Positions 24,159 to 36,260 of a stretch of DNA of 64,000 nt are shown here, piece after piece. The stretch spans positions 5,394,001 to 5,458,000 of the forward strand of contig JAZARR010000088.1 in assembly GCA_037389465.1 (NCBI GenBank), read 5' to 3'. Position numbers and translations under genes: made by a program. The notes under the pieces are model-generated. The model was not told where the DNA came from and did not search any database. It saw only the letters and a program-made list of their open reading frames with translations. This stretch comes from Baylisascaris procyonis (Eukaryota; Nematoda; Chromadorea; Rhabditida; Ascarididae). Each line of letters starts with the position of its first letter. Position 1 is the first letter of the stretch.

Positions 24159-26635
24159 ATGAATGAAATTGGAGGGCCGACTGATGTCATAGACAAGTTA
24201 CGGAGACTGTTTCCGGATCAGGAAGGATTCGAGCTTCATCCGTTTAAGGTATCGTATTGATGATGCTACATTTTTATCGTTGTAGTATGAAGATCGTTGG
24301 GATAACACATAACAGAGATGTTCAAGCGTGAAGGGTCAGAGATGTCAATTTATACTGATTTGGCTTGAGATTATTGGTCGCCGTCGAGGCCCAGTTTAGC
24401 GGTTTCATAACTCATTACCGCAGTTTGTCTAAGATGCATATCTTTGCAATTGCTAGCATAGGTCGAGAATTCTTGTCTAGTATATACAAAGCAGGCTGGT
24501 CAATACATCAAAAAACATTTCAGGTCGGGTCGTATAACGCACTGGCAGGTCCATGCTTTCAATTACCTTATAAAGAAGATACGTTGGGAATTATCCTCCT
24601 AAATACGCCTCATTTTTTTGAGACAACGTTTAAGAGATGGATTCAAATGAGGAAGAAACCCGAAGATACTCTTGAGGACTTTGCTAATCATTTCCCATCG
24701 GGTCCGCTTTCGTCTTTTTTCAATGAAAGATTTGAACAAGCGATCCAGGTTTGCATTTTTTTTTAGCATGATATTCCGCTTCTTTATAATGTTTGAAATG
24801 TTGTTTGTTTTTAATTTAACACTGAAACAAATTTGAAAGTTTTTATTATTTAAAAAAATTTTTTTGAACTTAGATTTAATAAAAGTTTTTTTTTAAGTTA
24901 AATTTCCATATGGGTTTTTTTCTAGCAAATTCCTATCTTTTTCCCAATCGTTACAAACAAAATTCTATTGCCTAGAATTCCTCGCATTTGTATTAGTGGT
25001 CAAATTATACAGAGATCTAAATTCAAATATTGCATGATAATTCTGGATTCAGATGTTTGGAGCACAAGAGGTGGTTGTCATTCACGAGTCTGAGTTGTTG
25101 CCCAATCGGAGGCCGAAAGTCCTTATGACTACATGCGGACATGTAGCCGGCGCGGCTTTCTTCTATCATCCACCTGAGGAGGCACTCGGTATCGCCAACT
25201 CAACATCTTCACCAAAGGTTAGCAGACTCGATATTTTTCGTTGGAGTACAAAACGAATTACCGTTTATTATATTTGTCATAGCGGATCGGAAATGTAGTA
25301 TGAAGTTGTTCATTCGAAAGAAGAGCAGAAATGAGATGCAATTTGATCTGCTAGCTGATTTTAAAGATTTGCATATGCAAATTTGAAATCAAAACTGCTT
25401 TGGATCATTTCGAGAGCTCAATTTAGAACGCGTTATTTCCTTTGCGTTGATCGCATTTGCTATGTCCCTTCGCAATTTATGAATTAGTCAGTAATCATAC
25501 ATTGACCAGTGGCAAATTTTAGTGATCACTGGCATTAAAGAGGGAACTGACGCATAAAAATTTAACGAAAAACTTTTAGGTTGCCTACATCCACCCATTG
25601 TCCTTCTACTTTCCTTCCTCACCCCCTCCCCCCCCCCCCCCCAATAAGAAGCGAAATAAAACTTTTTAGAATTGGGTTTTGATGCCTCTTCTATTGCAAA
25701 TATAAGTGGAACTTTCGTATTGTGATGAGCCGAAATGATCCACAACAATTTGCATCCTATTGACCTCTCTGAATTCTATGCATAATGCTCTTTGCAAATC
25801 CCCGTTCATTTAGGATTGCGGTGATAGTGACAGATACTTATTTACAGCTTTGTTCAAATTTTTATCAGTAAAAGAATAGTCTGACATGTTTACTTTAAAA
25901 GATTAATAGCAAATTCTTATGTGGCAGTTATATATTTGCTTAAGGTTTTCTGACTGCTTAGTACAGCTTATTGGTTACTAAGACACTAAAGAGAGGTGAA
26001 GGGGGCTGATCGTTCTAAATAAAATTGCCACCCTCTCGGCGTCGTTTTGAGTATCGGATGAAATAAGCGGAGATCAACTAAGGAAAGTTTATTTAAAGCT
26101 GATTCTAAATGTTTGTTCCTTTTGTATGAGTTTCATTACGAGCTCATAAAAGCATTATTATCGGCATTTCTTGCCAACTTTTGTTCTAGAGCAACGCAAT
26201 TGAACACCACCACGACCGTCGATATTTTATTGCTGTAATTTTGGTGATAATGGTTGATATTTCTTAATTAGCGATTAAGCATGATTTAAAAAATATTCCA
26301 CTAACCAATCATTCGGTTCTGAATTGAGCCGATTGCAGAAACGTCGAGCTGGTGTTAGTTTGCATCCGAAATATGGTGGCTATTTCGCATTCCGTGGCGT
26401 ATTCATTTTCGTCAATGTGCAGTTGCCATCCGATTTCAAGGAGGAACGGGCACCAATGCTCTTAGATACTGTTGAGAAGCAAGAAGAAGCAATCACACTC
26501 TTCAATGCTCATTGGTGGGATGGTAAGTATCGAGATTGTGGAAACCCAATAGAGAAATACAGCGATTTGCAACTGAAATATTTTAGTACGTTACCCGATA
26601 AAAGGTGGCCTATAATTGCACATTGGTTCGAATAG
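24159..26635 (+). CDS. MMACHC: MMACHC / cblc-1, cobalamin-processing enzyme (complete, 4 exons)
   Basis: MMACHC (CblC) removes the upper ligand of incoming cobalamins in the cytosol (reductive decyanation, glutathione-dependent dealkylation). It passes the product on through MMADHC to methionine synthase and methylmalonyl-CoA mutase. Exons: 24159-24248, 24524-24748, 25053-25217, 26339-26635; all junctions are phase 0, giving 258 residues (human 282). The start gives a MNEIGGPTDV head followed by LRRLFPDQEGFELHPFK, the conserved opening. Further matches are LGIILLNTPHFFE, ELLPNRRPKVL, HVAGAAFFY (135-143, cobalamin-binding region), LHPKYGGYFAFRG (the Arg corresponding to human R161 is kept) and NAHWWDGKYRDC. 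The human proline-rich C-terminal tail is absent; the protein stops after PIIAHWFE. Introns are 275, 304 and 1121 bases. C. elegans cblc-1 is the expected orthologue. Confidence 0.93.
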
Positions 26636-27043
26636 CTTTTGAATATATGGCACATCGTCAATGAGAGGGAGAGGGCAAGTAGGAGCACGTCTTGGATCGT
26701 AGTAAATAGTAAGTGATTCGAGATTGTTCTTGGAATTTCATCTGATTTTAACGTTTCGCTTTGTAGTACAAGTTAAAATGGGGGAGGGAGGAGGGATTAA
26801 TGGTTAGTTATCAGTCGAAGAATATAATTACGAGATGTGTTGGATATAGCTGCTTCACTGGATTGGATAAAGTGTAAATACGAAAATGCTGAGTTGTGTG
26901 AGGTCATCATTACCGTACAATGACGATACTGTAGATTAATTTCTGAGGCATGAGTACAGTAGAGATGAAAATTACGGTAAAGAATTGCAGCTTTTAACCG
27001 TATTCTTTGTTCTTGAAAGTGATTGCTAAATTTACTCAACGGG
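26636..27043. other. Region downstream of MMACHC
   Basis: Likely MMACHC 3' UTR and spacer. No AATAAA was seen close to the stop. The next two AATAAA motifs (about 27419 and 27428) are nearly 800 bases away and more likely belong to the candidate small gene that follows. Confidence 0.4.
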
Positions 27044-27363
27044 ATGGAATCGGCAATAGAAGACATCATTCCTTATTTAAGCGGTAAGTGACGATATTGT
27101 TTTGGCATCGTTTAAGATTGTTCGAGGATAAGGGAGGTGGAATGTCACCCCCTCCCTTCCTCCCTCTCTCTCCCCCTTCCAATCACAAAACTTTCCCACA
27201 TGTGAGGGAATTAGTGCATTAATCTTTTAGCGGATGGAGGTGTTGCGTAACTACAATGTAGATTATAACTGTTCCGCATTTCGTTTGTCTTCCAGTGTTT
27301 GGGTGCTGTTGTTGCATAGTGTTCTTTTTTTTTTGTTTGTTTGAAGTATTTGTTCAAGAATAG
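27044..27363 (+). CDS. Candidate two-exon gene for a 35-residue membrane micropeptide
   Basis: Exon 1 (27044-27083) starts ATG and ends AGCG|GTAAGTG; exon 2 (27296-27363) follows a good TCTTCCAG acceptor. The phases agree and give MESAIEDIIPYLS, then VFGCCCCIVFFFFCLFEVF, then VQE and a stop. The layout is an acidic N-terminal helix and one Cys/Phe-rich transmembrane segment. Two AATAAA motifs follow 56-65 bases after the stop. Against it: the phenylalanine stretch is a T-run that could be chance, and exon 1 could splice elsewhere. I recognise no family. Confidence 0.28.
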
Positions 27364-30300
27364 TGTTGCTGATTTTGTTCAAATCATTATAAAGTTTATA
27401 CGTGTTGATTATTCTGTAATAAACCAATAAATAACCACTATGGCTGCTTGAACATATTCAAATATTCGTTGAGTCGGTTTTTTGATCATTTACAGTTCAT
27501 AGTCATCCAGTGGACACATAAACCATCAACAAAACGAATTTCTAACTCCCGAGGGGTCAAAGTTTACCGAATATTGCCGAATCTTCATTAGTTGTCTGAT
27601 AGGTGACCGATGAGCTTCGCCTCGGAAATTTAAACAGCTTAAGTTGCTTAAACCATGATTTTAGTAGCGACTAATATTGGTTAACTTAGTGATGGGGGTT
27701 CTTCCACCAGTTCATGATCATCATTCGTCATTTTTAGCATTATCGTCGCCATTTTTGAAAGAGAGTGGTTCACCGGGGGGGGGAGGAACCATGGATTAAT
27801 TTATGTCGCTTAAGTGTAACTGATTGTAAGAATTAAATTTTTTAATTAATCTGAGCTATAAGTGAGCCAAACGTGAAAATATAAGCCTACATTAGCAAAT
27901 AAATCATCCAAATTGAAAAAAATATACAGACATCTGACTCATCGTATCGACTATGTGAAAATGAGCCTCATTAAGCAGAAATAATCTTAGGTTCATATCG
28001 TAGGTGATTAAACATATTGCAACTGAAAGCATCATAGTTAACATGAAGTTTTAATGACGAGTAATTACTATATGATATAAGCAGGTATCTATTTGATATA
28101 AGCAGATATCTGTTTGATATAAGCAGATCCTATGTGTGTAGGTGTCGATGTGTTAGGAATATTATGGATATAGTAATATGAGTACAAATGATAAAAAATA
28201 TAAAATTGGCAGCAAATTATTTATGATTTAATAAAAGAAATCGTCGGTAAATGACCGTGCAAAGAAAAAAAAGCTACAGCTAACTGAATTACTATCTGGT
28301 TGCGATATATCAAAAAATTTGTCATTAGTATATATGGCCATGAATGATGACGGCTATTAAAGCTCAGGTTTGCAATGTTACACATAATTCATAAAAAGGG
28401 GTCACTGTATCTGAGTCTGCCAGTTTTATGGGTCATTTCTATCAATGGCGGGTAGAGATACCTAAAAAGGTTTATCGGGAATATGTCTAATATTTTTTTT
28501 TTTTTTTTTTTATAAAATCGTTGACAATAATCGAAACAGCTCCATCATATGTGATAACAGTTTTTCTGAACTCTTGATCGTCGATGAAGCTAGCGAGCAC
28601 CTAGTCAACAACGAATTCGAGCTTTGCTTACTCGTCAACTATATTCGGCGGATATCGAATCGGCGATACGATCAGCGACAGATAACTGTAGATCGAGTGA
28701 TGCGATTTCAACCGCCATTCACCTACTGCAACTAGGGGCAAAGTGAAAATGTGGGCGAAATTATGACATGGGCATCGTTGAGTGTATGCCGATTACGAAC
28801 GACCACATTTTTTGCGCTCTTCAATTCTGATGATGACCGATATGACGACGCTTTTTGGCGTGGACGCCAACTTTTCGGGTAATTTTGGGTTTCTACCTTT
28901 CTCTTCAAAGTAATAATATCCCCAGGCAGGTTTAACAAAAAAATATGCTAATCACTTCGTTGGGTAAGCACTTAGAGAATTTAATGATTTCTGAAAAATA
29001 TCTATGCAATGTAAGAGACTTATTTCGATGATTAGAAAAATATGCTTGACGATAGGTTTGTGGGATCGTTATGAGTTGCTCATGATTGCATTTACGCTAA
29101 CGCAATTGTTTGTTAGCTAAACGGGAACGCCCGTTGCATATAGATTCGACGAAGTGATATATTCATTCGTTTTTGCGATTGTTTGCCACCATTGTTATCA
29201 TTATTTGGCAATAATCGTTTTTTTTTTTCACGTCGATTCGATTAGTTAGAAGAATATAAGAAAGCATTTTTTTTATTTTTATCTTTATAAATATTTTTCA
29301 TTGTCGATTAATTTTGATTATTTTAGATCATTATCTACATCATTATTTAAATCATTTAAATCATTCTTGATTAAATCATTTTAAATCACTAATTGCATGA
29401 AATGCGGTAAAAATGCTTAAAAATGCTCAAATTGAACATTCAAAACTTCGAAATTTCATCGATAGAATTCAAAATATCGCTTCCAAGTGTCAAAAATATT
29501 TTTTTTTTATGTTTAAAACTCAGTATTTGTATAGTATTTTTTTTCTGTGAAAAAAAGTTTCGAAAGCAAAATTTTAAAAAATAAATATATTGTAGTTTGA
29601 TTAAATGTCAGATTTTTTGGTAGATAGATGTGCGATTTTGTGGTTTTGATACGATAGAAAAAATTATATCAAAGGCGATTTAACTGTAGAACTTCGAACA
29701 AAATTTCCTATACGGTCATGTGATAAATTTTTATGTAGTTGTTGCATATATTACATAGTTTCATCCTGGAGTCCACAATGAAATTAAGAACAAATTAACG
29801 TGTTGTCAAATGGAGAGCATTGTGTAACATGGATCTCGAATCAACGTTTGCTTTAGTTCACCACGAAGCTCATTAATTGTACGAATCCTCAACAAAACTG
29901 TTTCCTTTCTTATTGCGCCAAATTGATTGGAGGGCACATTTGACTAGTAGAAGTTTATGTCACGTTCAAATGTTAGAAAATAATGCCAACTCCAACGTCC
30001 TTACACATATTTTCTTGCCTAGTTATATATGAGCAGAAATGAAACGATATGTAAGCATTTCATTTATGCATAGGTATACCATTACTATCTGTTAGTCACA
30101 TTAAACTGAAAGTGAAGTACCACTTCCTATATGATAGCGCCTTTAAAGCAATAGTCAGCGAACGTACCCTAACGTCTTCCTCTAACGAATCCGTCCAAAG
30201 TGAAGTTGCTTATGTAATGATTCATTGCATATGGTCATATTGTTGCAAACCATGGGATAAAGCAATATCAGTGAAAGAATATTTGCTGATAGCATCATTG

Positions 30301-30827
30301 ATAGTGTAAGGATAATAGATAGGCTCGAAGAGTTTTGTTTAGGCTCTTTAGAAATACAACAAGTTGACCACATTAGTGCATGAATATCACATTAAAATGT
30401 GGTACAGAATTTGAATTATTGTAGTATTCTGTAGTAAATACTTTTTTTTGGTATTTTGCTTGGCTGAAGTGCTTCTATTCATTCTCGAAAACAAATAGTG
30501 GCTTATAATATTTCATTGATATCATAAAGAGCATAATATTCGGATTTAGCAATTGCCGAGGTTATGATTAAATTGGGCTAAGGAGTAATTGAATTGTCTA
30601 GCTGGAATCTAGCTGGATAGAACACAATCCTAGAAATCTAAAAAAAAACCTAGCTGGATACCGGTACTTACGCATCGGGTGTACGTGTCGGACATCCACA
30701 CTTACATAGCGGGTACCTGTATTGCAAGTAAATAACCCATAATGAAACTATATCACTTGTGATCTTCTACCATTTAACTAGTTGTAATGCTTTTCTCATT
30801 GAAGGTGGATCAATTTTGCAGAAAGTG
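27364..30827. other. Gene-poor stretch with one open segment
   Basis: Mostly AT-rich with T-runs. It holds a 20-base repeat at 28073-28129 (three copies of TTTGATATAAGCAGATATC-like units). At 28550-28745 (+) two overlapping frames stay open: one reads ITVDRVMRFQPPFTYCN before a stop, the other SADIESAIRSATDNCRSS and ends eleven bases later. Either could be a terminal exon; no partner exons were found. Confidence 0.35.
28073..28129. repeat. 20-bp tandem repeat (3 copies)
   Basis: Three copies of TTTGATATAAGCAGATATC or near-identical sequence in tandem, in gene-poor DNA. Confidence 0.85.
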
Positions 30828-32295
30828 ATGTGCGTCGTGGCGGTACTATTACTTAATACCTTCTATAAGGTTTATTACTGGTTATTTGATCTCTGTGAAC
30901 ATTTCGTTGCTTCGACACTCGTTCTTTGTGTTCTCTTCCTCGTTTTCACACCAATTCTCTTCGGTGTTTCCACAACGGTATTATTTAACTTTTACATTAT
31001 AATATTAAATTATTCATTTTATTGTTTCTATTACCCATCTTTCATTCATGGATTTATTTTACTTGTAATGAAACTTCAATTTCTGCATTAGTATTAAGAT
31101 TCTATTCTAGTATTTTATATTAGTATTTCGTCTTCAGTAAGCTTTAAATTTCATTCAATATTGCATCGATAGATCATGCATTAAACATAGATAAAATAAA
31201 TACTGCTCTACGTTTTACCGGCCGTGGTTAACGCTATGCAATCAGCATGTTCACTCAGATTTATCGATTATCACCACTCATTGTCACTTGTGTTTCTGTC
31301 CGTACTGGCTGCTCTATTATGCCTCCTTAAGTTTTGATTTTACTTTATTGGTTCGAACTTTTTTTTACTATTAGTTTACTTTATTAGTTTATTACAGTTT
31401 GCATTGTTCGAAAATCGCCATAAGGTATGACGTCGACGTCCATTCAATTGCTAGTGGGTTAGATATATGCTATTCGCTGATTAGGCCCACTTAGCAGTTT
31501 AAGAGGGTTGTGCCTGACTAGGCGATGCAAGCTATATCGTATTTGGCAGCGTTGTTGCCTACTCGATTAGCAAATAAATTCCATTTTTGCTATTGAATGC
31601 GAAATTCGGCATTCAAATTAGACAACTGTTTGTTTCTTTTCATCCGTATTCATCCGACCATCCGGAAAAATTTTTTTCTAGATGCTTCGAGAAATTCATA
31701 GCTTTCGGTGGTTTCCCAATGATTTACATGTCGCATAATACAAGCACATCTATTTTGCGGGCATTTTTAAGATACGGGCATTGCCCAATAACGAAGTGGA
31801 AGGGGAGGATGGTAAGAGGGGTGGGGAGGTTAAGGCAAATATATTGACAAACAGAGTGAATCGGCTGCCCTCACAGAGAGTTCCTAGTATTCATTGTTAT
31901 ATTTATTAGAATTATTGAGAAGATAAGTGAATGTGCCCAAATTTATGCATCTTAAAAAACATCACAAGCATTCTAGGTATTTAGGTGAACAGTTTGAATA
32001 TTCGCTGAATAGTTCTCGAATCGTTCGCATTTCTGATTGGAATCAATTGAAACCTTTAGAGTGAATTATGGGGAGGGGTTCCTTGCATTATCTACATTCG
32101 AGATGGATATATGTTAAAAAAATGATATATTAGAACTCATTCACGTGCCAGGTTAATAGGTACTATCCCAACAGGGACCCTCATTTTAGTGGTCTTCGTA
32201 AGGATGTCCGTACTACGATGAGATTTGCAAAATTGGATGCATTTGTGAGGAAATTTTTCTTGCCCGTGGCATATTTCGGTGTGCATAAACAATGA
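30828..32295 (+). CDS. Candidate two-exon gene for a 97-residue two-helix membrane protein
   Basis: Exon 1 (30828-30977) starts ATG six bases after a TTTTGCAG acceptor, a spacing typical of nematode trans-spliced starts, and ends ACG|GTATTA. Exon 2 (32152-32295) follows a CGTGCCAG acceptor and ends at TGA. Both junctions are phase 0. The product has two hydrophobic segments (MCVVAVLLLNTFYKVYYWLF and FVASTLVLCVLFLVFTPILF) and a polar, basic tail containing YYPNRDPHFSGLRKDVR and AKLDAFVRKFFLPVAYFG. The tail has the codon and residue balance of real coding DNA. No family recognised. The open frame also continues upstream of the ATG through the acceptor, so further 5' exons are possible. Confidence 0.4.
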
Positions 32296-33104
32296 AATTT
32301 TTCCATCGAATCATAAAACACGATTAGATTTGTTCCGTCAGTTACATTGGATTCCAATTAGTCATCCTTTACTTCACTTTCATGCCATCTCGTTCCCAAA
32401 ATAGACCAAAAAAAAAACTTGAAAATGTGGAAGCCATTCGTTTCAGTTTGTTTGAATCAGAAGAAGACTGCGTTTTGTGGGAGAAAAAGTAAGCTGAGGA
32501 TTCTTGTCTATACGTCTGTAAGGCTTCTTTTCGGGACATAGGTGTCTGGATTGCAAAAAATGGGCTATTATATATCAGTCTGCTGCTCTGTGACCTCCCG
32601 ACTTTATCGGTCATTGAGAATCTTGGATCCAATCCCTCCACTCTCAGGTTCCTTGCATCGAATATTCACTTTTGCAGGACATGACATGTCTGAAAAGGAA
32701 CTTGTTTGACCTCTAAGTGATCGTTTTATTCGTACTCCCGAAAAACGCTTAATGGCACAATCAGTATTCTCATCAGTAACAATATTTTAGTTTGCAGGAC
32801 ATGTTAACTTTGGAATTTATGCTGTCTGAAAACTTCCTTTGATTTAATAACCGATCAGATTTTTTTAAAACGCTTCAACTAGCAACCAGAGCACTCATAA
32901 GAGTGTCGGATTATTACGTGTGTTTAATTATTTAATGATTTTAAATGAAATTTGATGAGCAGAATTGCAACATTTCCTGTTATACAATCTGCTGTAGTTT
33001 AATTCCCCACTTATTTCTTTTGGTATATAAAAAATATGAAAAAATAAAAACATGAAAACATAAATATATAAATGTGCAAATATAAATACAAATACAAATA
33101 AATA

Positions 33105-33112
<8 letters not shown>

Positions 33113-33158
<46 letters not shown>
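33113..33158. repeat. TA microsatellite
   Basis: About 45 bases of alternating TA, preceded by an A-rich run. Confidence 0.97.
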
Positions 33159-33160
<2 letters not shown>

Positions 33161-36159
33161 ACGAAGAAAATATACCTAGTCAACACACCTAGCACATCCC
33201 CTCTCTGTCGTTTTGTTTTCAAAGGATCGGACGTCTTAATGGCGAACTTGCCTTATACATTCGTTTTCATTCAATTATGTATGCATTGCCCAATATATGA
33301 ATGTGGCAATATGTATGCATTGTCAATGAATTCATTGTCTTTTTTTTTTTTGAGCTCTTATATGCAAGCTTTTGTTTTTTTTTTTGTTTGCATTTTCTTG
33401 TAAGCATAGTGCAAATCGCACTATGGTTTTGATCTTAGATTACCTGAAGATTAGAAATTTGGCAAATATGGAACTTACTCATCACCTGTAAAAGCACAAG
33501 ACATCGTATTTTTTAAAAAATATTCGGAGCTGCTTTCTATTTTGCTCTAGAATATCCCACTGTATTTCGCGGACAATAGTGTTTGAGATCCCGGTAATTT
33601 TGGGGTGGGGTCCACGGATGGCAAATGCAGTTAGGCATGAAATTTTTATCGAAAGGGATATTTTTTGGATTTGATTGGCATTTTTTTTGCGCATGAATTT
33701 GGCTGAATTTCATCGAAAGTCCGAAGAGAAGCTCTGCGGGCATGTTCTGCCGTGAAAGTATCCTGAAAATGAATATTCATGGAGTCACTTAGTCAGGAAG
33801 TGGGGAGGAAGTTTTTTCTGGATCGCTTGATTTTTTCGTAGATTAGCGAGTTGTGTTGAGGGGTGGATTAGCGAGTTTCTTGGATTTTTCTGGATCACAC
33901 GTATAAGTTTTTCAGAAAGTGCGAATTTATGTCTACTCTGAATAACTCTTTAATTGTTGTTTGTAGATGGGAGGGGGGGGGGGGAGGAGGCAGTACTAAG
34001 ATGAGATGTCAAGGTGCTATTGTCATTGTCATTTGAATCAGCTTAATAAGGCGAATCGTTTTATATGCGGTATGTTTTTTTGTGTACGATGAAGTTTTGA
34101 AGTTTTGGAAAAGTCATTCACGTAGACAAAATTTCCTGTCTATGTTGGAATCAAATCATCCGTGATACAGTGGATGAAACGTTGCAATTAAGCGCCCTAA
34201 GAGCTGATTCGCTGCAGGTTATGGGCGCAGGATCTCTCCGCACTGCTTTGAAATTCGAAGACAAGTATAGATCTCCAATTCTAGCGGCTAGGAACTGGCA
34301 GGAAGTAGATGGGTGGGATTTTGTCGATGCGACGTGAAAGATTGGTGCGGCTGTACATGGGTGGTAGAAAGCTTTTATTTGGAGTATTTTTTCTTTCCAA
34401 CATCTACCAAATCCGTTCAATGGATTGTGACTTAAGTTAGTATACATGTGGAAAAAAAAAGATAAGCAGAATTGTGCATATGGAAATAAATATAAAATTT
34501 GCATACATAAGTTTTATCCTTGCTCCTTAGTTTCTTTCTTTTTTTTTTTCTTTCTGTTCGCTAGTCTAATGTGTAGTGGAGTTTTTTTTTTTTTTTTTTT
34601 TATAGAGGACTAACATAAATGCCTGGAATAGTTGAAATTTCCCAACAAGTTTTATTGCTTTCTAACAATTCATGAAAATTAGGTTGTTTATTTATTTGTT
34701 TATCTATTTATCTCTTTATAATAAATTGCAACTTGAAAGATTATTATTTTTAGGCCGATCAAAGATCTTCGATGATCGCATTTTGTGAATTTATCACAAC
34801 GGACGAAACGATGAAAACTTGGAAAAATCTCCTTCTTTATATTTATTTGTAAATTCAAATAGTTGCTATTGAGTTTAATCGATTTGAATCGGAAATATTG
34901 AAAAATTCGATCGTTTTCAATTCGAACAGTCGTTGATTTGAGCATTTTCAACGCTCATATAATAAGGGTTGCTATGGTTTCACATCAAACATTCTATTTA
35001 TCGTTTTCTAACTTTTCGTTCTAATTAGACAGATTTCATTTCAATATTATTTTAGTTCTTCCTTTATAATATTCTCAATGGAATATATAAAGATTTATTG
35101 TACTTTATTAGGAAAATATTTATAATTGCTATATTTTTCACATTTTATTCGAATTATTCATTTCACTAGATAAAGGGGATTAATTGCAAAATTGGATTAT
35201 CGCATACGATTAAATGCCACTTGGGAAATTTGCGGCAATCGAAAGCTATATGCGAAATAATATTAGTTTTACAAGGACCAAATCTTCGCATCTAGTAATC
35301 TTTGAAATATTCGCATATTTTGCTTACAAATTTGGCGTTTTTGTCATACAGCTATTGACTGATTATATATTCTCAGTAATATCAAAAATCTCGGCAATTC
35401 GTTAATTTCCAAGTTTTATTTATTCCTATTTCGAGCATCAACGTCTTGAACGAATGCAGGCGTTGCCTAATTGAGAGATGAATGGAAGAAATGCAACATA
35501 ATCGTTTGCAAAATGTTTTCTCAACGTTAATATAAAATGAGTGAGATATATTTCAAGGGAATTACAGGATATACGCTTTTATAGCTCTGATATTGTAAAG
35601 CAAGCAATTTCGTGAATGGTCGGCAAATCATAAAATATGCATATAATGCAACCATATTTTAATTGATCGACCTTATTCACATGATTTTTCAATAAAACAT
35701 TTAGCTTATTGGAATATACAGACGTTATATGGCGCAATAATGTTTTTTCATGAATATGTAAAAAAGGACCCCCCCCCCCCACCCCCATCGAAAAGTACAC
35801 ATTCGAAGATGAAAGAACATAGTGAAGTTGACTAGGTGAGCAATGCATATGTACATCGGAAATATAGCGCAGTCAACATGCCTCATTGTTTTGCCAACAA
35901 GCTGCAATGTTAATTAGTGACGTTTTCGTAAGCTTTCATTCGACATGCAGCTCGTCGCTTCTGCTCGGTGGACTAGAAATCATTCAACATATACATACAA
36001 CGACGCATCATCGAATGCCGCATTACCGCCTATCCCCATTCAACATACATTTTGTCATTTCCTAATATCGATATATATCGATATTCCTTATTGAATTCTT
36101 TATTTTATCAATCATCTACATATATCTTTGGAATCTTTATTCATATTCTTCATCAATCG

Positions 36160-36160
<1 letters not shown>

Positions 36161-36246
<86 letters not shown>
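36161..36246. repeat. Compound TA / TTTA microsatellite next to a splice acceptor
   Basis: About 42 bases of TA followed directly by eleven TTTA units. The repeat ends about 15 bases before the acceptor of the exon at 36261, so it sits where the branch point and pyrimidine tract would be. Confidence 0.95.
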
Positions 36247-36247
<1 letters not shown>

Positions 36248-36260
36248 ATCAAACCATTAG

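Larger units (their letters stand above)
32296..36260. other. Intergenic or intronic stretch, several isolated open segments
   Basis: Contains a TA microsatellite (33113-33158) and several T-runs. Two isolated coding-like stretches deserve note: 33646-33762 on the minus strand follows a perfect ATTTTCAG acceptor, reads DTFTAEHARRASLRTFDEIQ and ends in a stop; 34103-34339 on the plus strand is open and reads ETLQLSALRADSLQVMGAG. Neither could be joined to neighbours. Confidence 0.3.
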
